Of a DNA stretch of 64,000 nucleotides, positions 61,114 through 64,000 are shown piece by piece. Source of the DNA: CAMYOC01 sp963704875 (lineage in GTDB: Bacteria > Pseudomonadota > Gammaproteobacteria > Steroidobacterales > XN24); assembly GCA_963704875.1 (NCBI GenBank), contig CAVPIA010000008.1, positions 1,550,001-1,614,000 of the forward strand, written 5' to 3'. How positions within the stretch are numbered: position 1 is the stretch's first letter; each line of letters starts with the position of its first letter. Made by a program: the position numbers and the translations under genes. The notes beneath the pieces are model-generated. The model saw only the letters and a program-made list of their open reading frames with translations. It ran no database searches and was not told the origin of the DNA.

Positions 61114-63249
61114 ATGGCTGCCCAGCCCTTATCAACAGCCGAGCTTTATCATCAGGCTCAAAAGACTCAACGCGAAGGCGATCTGGAGTCGGCCAAGGCC
61201 CAGTATCTGGATGTTCTGAAAAGAGAGCCCGGACATGCCGATGCATTACATTGCCTGGGAAACATAGACGCCCGTCAGGGACAGCTTGAGGACGCCGAGC
61301 GCCTGATCCGGCGCGCGATCCAGCTTGATCCGCTAAAAGCTACTTTTATCAATAGCCTGGGCAATCTGATGAAGGCCCGTGGCAGGCTGGATGATGCCGC
61401 GGCGATGTATCGGCAGACGATCCAGCTGGAACCCGAATTCGCCATGGCGCACAGCAATCTGGGTGAAACGCTGTTGCGGCAGGGCAACCCGGAGGACGCG
61501 ATTCCGTTGTTTGCCAAAGCGTTGGAGATCAATCCCAACCTGGCTGGCGCCTATGACAATCTGGGCCGGGCCTTCAACAACATGGGCCGGCTGGCGGAAG
61601 CGGCGGATGCGTTTCGCCGCGCGGTTTTGATCCGGCCGGAGTTTGCGGTTGCATATGATCACCTGGGGCATGTCTTGCGCGCGATGGGCGAGATGGAGGA
61701 GGCCAGGGATGCGTTTGAACACGCGGTCGCTATCGACCCGGGATTCGCATCAGCGCGGCGGAATCTGGCCACGATCCTGATGAGCCAGGGTGATGTGGAA
61801 GAGGGGATCAGAGAATTCGAGAGTGCGCTGCAGCTCAGTCCGGGCCACATCGATACGCTGATCAACCTGGGTATTGCTTATCACACCGGGCGCAACTTCA
61901 AGAAATCGGCCGTCTGTTACCGCCAGGCACTGCAACTGGATCCGGACAACGCTGTCGTGCATCTGAACCTGGGTCTGGTGTTGAATGAGCAGCGGCGCGG
62001 CGAAGAAGCCGAAGCCAGTTTCCAGCGGTCTTTGGAGCTGGATCCGGATTCGCCCGCCGTGTACGCCGAGCTTGCGGCGCTGTATGAGGAAGCAAACCGG
62101 CTCGAGGAGCTGGAAGCGATTGTGGAAAAGGGTTTGCAGCTGGCTCCGGATCACCCGCGTCTGAATCTGGAGGCGGCCAAGGGCGAGCGTCGCCGGGGCG
62201 AGCTGGCTCAGGGCCTGAAGCGTTTGAACCGCTTTGATGTCGCCAACATGGATCCGCGGCTGGCGGAGCAATTTCACTATCAGCTTGGATATCTGAACGA
62301 TCGGGCCGGCAATGTTGATGCAGCTTTCGATCATTTCACTGCGGCGAATGAGCTGGCACGGGCGACGCCGCGGGCCAGGGAAGCAAAACCCGAGCGCTTT
62401 CTTGCCCTGCTCGATGAACTTCACACCTTCTTCAGCGAATCCAGCCTGGAGGCGTGGACGCCGGCACCGGCAAGCGAGCGCGCGGCGCCGGTATTCATGC
62501 TCGGTTTCCCGCGTTCCGGTACGACACTGGTGGACGTGGTTCTCGACAGTCACCCGGGCATTGTCACGGTCGAAGAACAGGTCACCATCCTCCCGGCGCT
62601 GGAGGCGTTGGAGGCGCTGCCTGACGGTTATCCCGGCGCGCTGGCGAATCTCGATGAGCAGACATTTGCCCGGCTAAGGGCGCTTTACTTCGACGCCATC
62701 GATCCGTTTGTCACAGGCCAGGAAGGCAAGCTTGTTATCGATAAGATGCCGATCCGCACGATCCAGATCGGGATGCTGTGGCGCCTGTTTCCTGACGCCC
62801 GTTTCGTCTTCTGTCAGCGTCATCCCTGCGATGTCGTGTTATCCAATTTCATGCAGCACTACACGGTTAGCGACGCGTTCGCAAATTTCCATTCACTCGA
62901 AGATTCAGCGCGAATCTACGACAAGACCATGCGTCTGTGGCAGCTCTATCAACAGAGGCTAACGCTGAATGCACACGTGGTGCGTTACGAGTCCTTGATC
63001 GACGACCTGGAGGCGGAAACCCGGAAATTGCTTGAATTCCTGGGTCTGGAATGGAATCCGCAGGTGCTGGAATACGCCGAGCGTGCGCGACAGCGTGGCC
63101 GTATCAACACCAACAGCTATCATCAGGTGACGGAGGCGCTCTATCAGCGCTCCCGGGACCGGTGGCGGGGATATGCGCGTTACCTGGAACCGTCGATGCG
63201 GACCCTGGACCCTCACATCGAGTACTTCGGATATGAACGACAGGACTGA
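61114..63249 (+). CDS. TPR protein with C-terminal sulfotransferase domain
   Basis: A 711-residue protein from ATG 61114. The first ~430 residues are TPRs: YLDVLKREPGHADALHCLGN, LGNLMKARGRLDDAAAMYRQ, LGRAFNNMGRLAEAADAFRR, LGHVLRAMGEMEEARDAFEH and others. From about 460 a sulfotransferase domain follows: PVFMLGFPRSGTTLVDVVLD (PAPS loop near 465-484), FCQRHPCDVVLSNFMQHYTV (3'-phosphate region) and VVRYESLIDDLEAETRKLLE. These fusions are frequent in marine Proteobacteria and resemble tyrosylprotein or carbohydrate sulfotransferases. It overlaps the following 2OG oxygenase by 17 bases, so the two are coupled. Confidence 0.9.
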   Translation: MAAQPLSTAELYHQAQKTQREGDLESAKAQYLDVLKREPGHADALHCLGNIDARQGQLEDAERLIRRAIQLDPLKATFINSLGNLMKARGRLDDAAAMYRQTIQLEPEFAMAHSNLGETLLRQGNPEDAIPLFAKALEINPNLAGAYDNLGRAFNNMGRLAEAADAFRRAVLIRPEFAVAYDHLGHVLRAMGEMEEARDAFEHAVAIDPGFASARRNLATILMSQGDVEEGIREFESALQLSPGHIDTLINLGIAYHTGRNFKKSAVCYRQALQLDPDNAVVHLNLGLVLNEQRRGEEAEASFQRSLELDPDSPAVYAELAALYEEANRLEELEAIVEKGLQLAPDHPRLNLEAAKGERRRGELAQGLKRLNRFDVANMDPRLAEQFHYQLGYLNDRAGNVDAAFDHFTAANELARATPRAREAKPERFLALLDELHTFFSESSLEAWTPAPASERAAPVFMLGFPRSGTTLVDVVLDSHPGIVTVEEQVTILPALEALEALPDGYPGALANLDEQTFARLRALYFDAIDPFVTGQEGKLVIDKMPIRTIQIGMLWRLFPDARFVFCQRHPCDVVLSNFMQHYTVSDAFANFHSLEDSARIYDKTMRLWQLYQQRLTLNAHVVRYESLIDDLEAETRKLLEFLGLEWNPQVLEYAERARQRGRINTNSYHQVTEALYQRSRDRWRGYARYLEPSMRTLDPHIEYFGYERQD

Positions 63250-63850
63250 CCCACGTCTTACTGATCTCATTCGGGTATACGATGAGGCTCTGGACCCGGA
63301 TCTGTGCGCGCGGATTATTGAGTTGATGGAAGCAGACCCTGAGCAACAATTCCAGCGTGCCACTCAGCGAACCTGGGTCGAATATCTGATTACCCGTAAT
63401 CCGAACCCGCAGTGGCGGGAGATCGAGCGTGCCTTGATTGAGAATATGGTGCGTCACCTGGCGGAATACGCAACCTTGCCGACGGCCGGCATGCTGGCGC
63501 GCAAGTCCGCGCGTGCGTTTGAGCATCTGAAGGTCAAGAAATATCAGGCGGATGTCGGCGAACCGCATCATTTCCCGTTGCATGTCGATGTATTCGATCA
63601 CCGGTCCGCGATGAGGACCGTGGCATTTCTCTGGTACCTGAACACTGTCGACGAGGGCGGCGACACCGTGTTTCCAGTGCTGGACACACGCGTTGCCCCG
63701 CGCGCCGGCCGGCTGGTGATCATGCCGCCTTACTGGATGTATGAGCATGTTGGCGAAGCGCCGATCTCGGGCGACAAATATATTCTCACCAGTTACGTGA
63801 ACTGGCGGGATCCCGACGATGATTTCCGTTTTTCCTATCCCATCCGGTGA
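63233..63850 (+). CDS. 2OG-Fe(II) oxygenase (prolyl 4-hydroxylase-like)
   Basis: A 205-residue protein from ATG 63233, inside the end of the TPR-sulfotransferase gene. LTDLIRVYDEALDPDLCARI opens the fold. Iron ligands are H-x-D in FPLHVDVFDHRSAMRTVAFL near 122-141 and the distal His in MYEHVGEAPISGDKYILTSY, where the Lys would hold 2-oxoglutarate. WYLNTVDEGGDTVFPVLDTR matches the prolyl-hydroxylase strand. The substrate is unknown. Coupling to a TPR-sulfotransferase suggests both modify the same target. Confidence 0.9.
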   Translation: MNDRTDPRLTDLIRVYDEALDPDLCARIIELMEADPEQQFQRATQRTWVEYLITRNPNPQWREIERALIENMVRHLAEYATLPTAGMLARKSARAFEHLKVKKYQADVGEPHHFPLHVDVFDHRSAMRTVAFLWYLNTVDEGGDTVFPVLDTRVAPRAGRLVIMPPYWMYEHVGEAPISGDKYILTSYVNWRDPDDDFRFSYPIR

Positions 63851-63917
63851 TCCGGACGTCGACAATCCGATCTGAGAAACTCAGGGCCCCGGAGATCTTC
63901 CGCGCCGGCCACAGACG

Positions 63918-64000
63918 ATGAGCGAACCTGGAACCGGAGAGTCTGCACCGGCTGCCCTGCAATTGCTTCGCGAAGCCGAGGCGTTGTTGCAACAGCGGAA
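63918..64000 (+). CDS. 5' end of a gene cut by the window edge
   Basis: ATG 63918 begins MSEPGTGESAPAALQLLREA and continues open to the window end (EALLQQR). The Ala/Leu-rich helix fits the start of another TPR protein, possibly a further TPR-sulfotransferase or hydroxylase, but only 27 residues are visible. The ribosome site is weak. Confidence 0.45.
   Translation, partial: MSEPGTGESAPAALQLLREAEALLQQR

Overview
The window reads as chromosomal DNA of a Gammaproteobacterium. The clues are a tRNA-Phe with encoded CCA, Gram-negative envelope genes (LpxL-like acyltransferase, patatin with an outer-membrane barrel, lipoproteins), an AlgP-like lysine-rich protein, an IS3-type transposase remnant, and a G+C-rich base composition. 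The mix of TPR proteins, sulfotransferases, 2-oxoglutarate oxygenases, CRTAC1/FG-GAP proteins and multiheme cytochromes would suit a marine or sediment lineage such as Woeseia-like or Steroidobacter-like bacteria. That placement is a guess from gene content, not a measured result.

Layout. 1-2.1 kb: tRNA-Phe, a truncated copy of a secreted protein whose full paralogue lies at 11.3 kb, a glycosyltransferase-like gene and an IS3 scrap. 2.1-5.1 kb: a compact DUF3429 / flavin amine oxidase / cryptochrome-photolyase cluster. 5.2-6.6 kb (minus): ArsR regulator, SRPBCC protein and a DUF4287 protein. 6.9-11.0 kb: ATP-grasp (DUF404/407), alpha-E (DUF403), zinc metallopeptidase (DUF2248-like) and the convergent proteasome-like Anbu peptidase, but without the transglutaminase often found with them. 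11.3-17.7 kb: secreted protein, methyltransferase with an in-frame tandem repeat, universal stress protein, TPR-methyltransferase, CotH-like lipoprotein. 18.0-20.6 kb: a DUF1538 membrane protein overlapped by two consecutive P-II-like genes. 20.8-28.3 kb: 2OG oxygenase, cold-shock protein, frameshifted NhaA antiporter, TetR regulator, and a two-component system whose kinase is frameshifted, divergent from a four-repeat DUF4397 lipoprotein. 28.5-39.3 kb: DUF3422, SDR-like protein, serine hydrolase, CadC-like winged-helix/TPR regulator, small secreted protein, di-heme oxidoreductase and amidohydrolase. 39.6-45.6 kb: acyltransferase, two sulfotransferases, ELM1-family protein, 2OG oxygenase and a glycosyltransferase-like protein, which look like a surface glycan or lipid modification cluster. 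45.7-48.8 kb: patatin-barrel protein and histone-H1-like protein.

48.9-60.3 kb holds the most striking unit. It is a nitrilase-family hydrolase, a 1099-residue TPR/FG-GAP lipoprotein, a 936-residue membrane protein with five CxxCH haem sites and C-terminal TPRs, a membrane-anchored CRTAC1 (FG-GAP/UnbV) protein, an exported TPR protein and a DUF4826 protein. The first four genes overlap by 1-4 bases at each junction, so they are probably translationally coupled and their products may form an envelope redox complex of unknown function. 60.3-64 kb: exported hypothetical, TPR-sulfotransferase overlapping a 2OG oxygenase, and the start of another gene.

Three genes (nhaA, the histidine kinase and the di-heme oxidoreductase) each need a single-base correction to read through. 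They should be checked against reads before any is called a true pseudogene. No CRISPR array, rRNA, complete insertion sequence or replication origin was seen.
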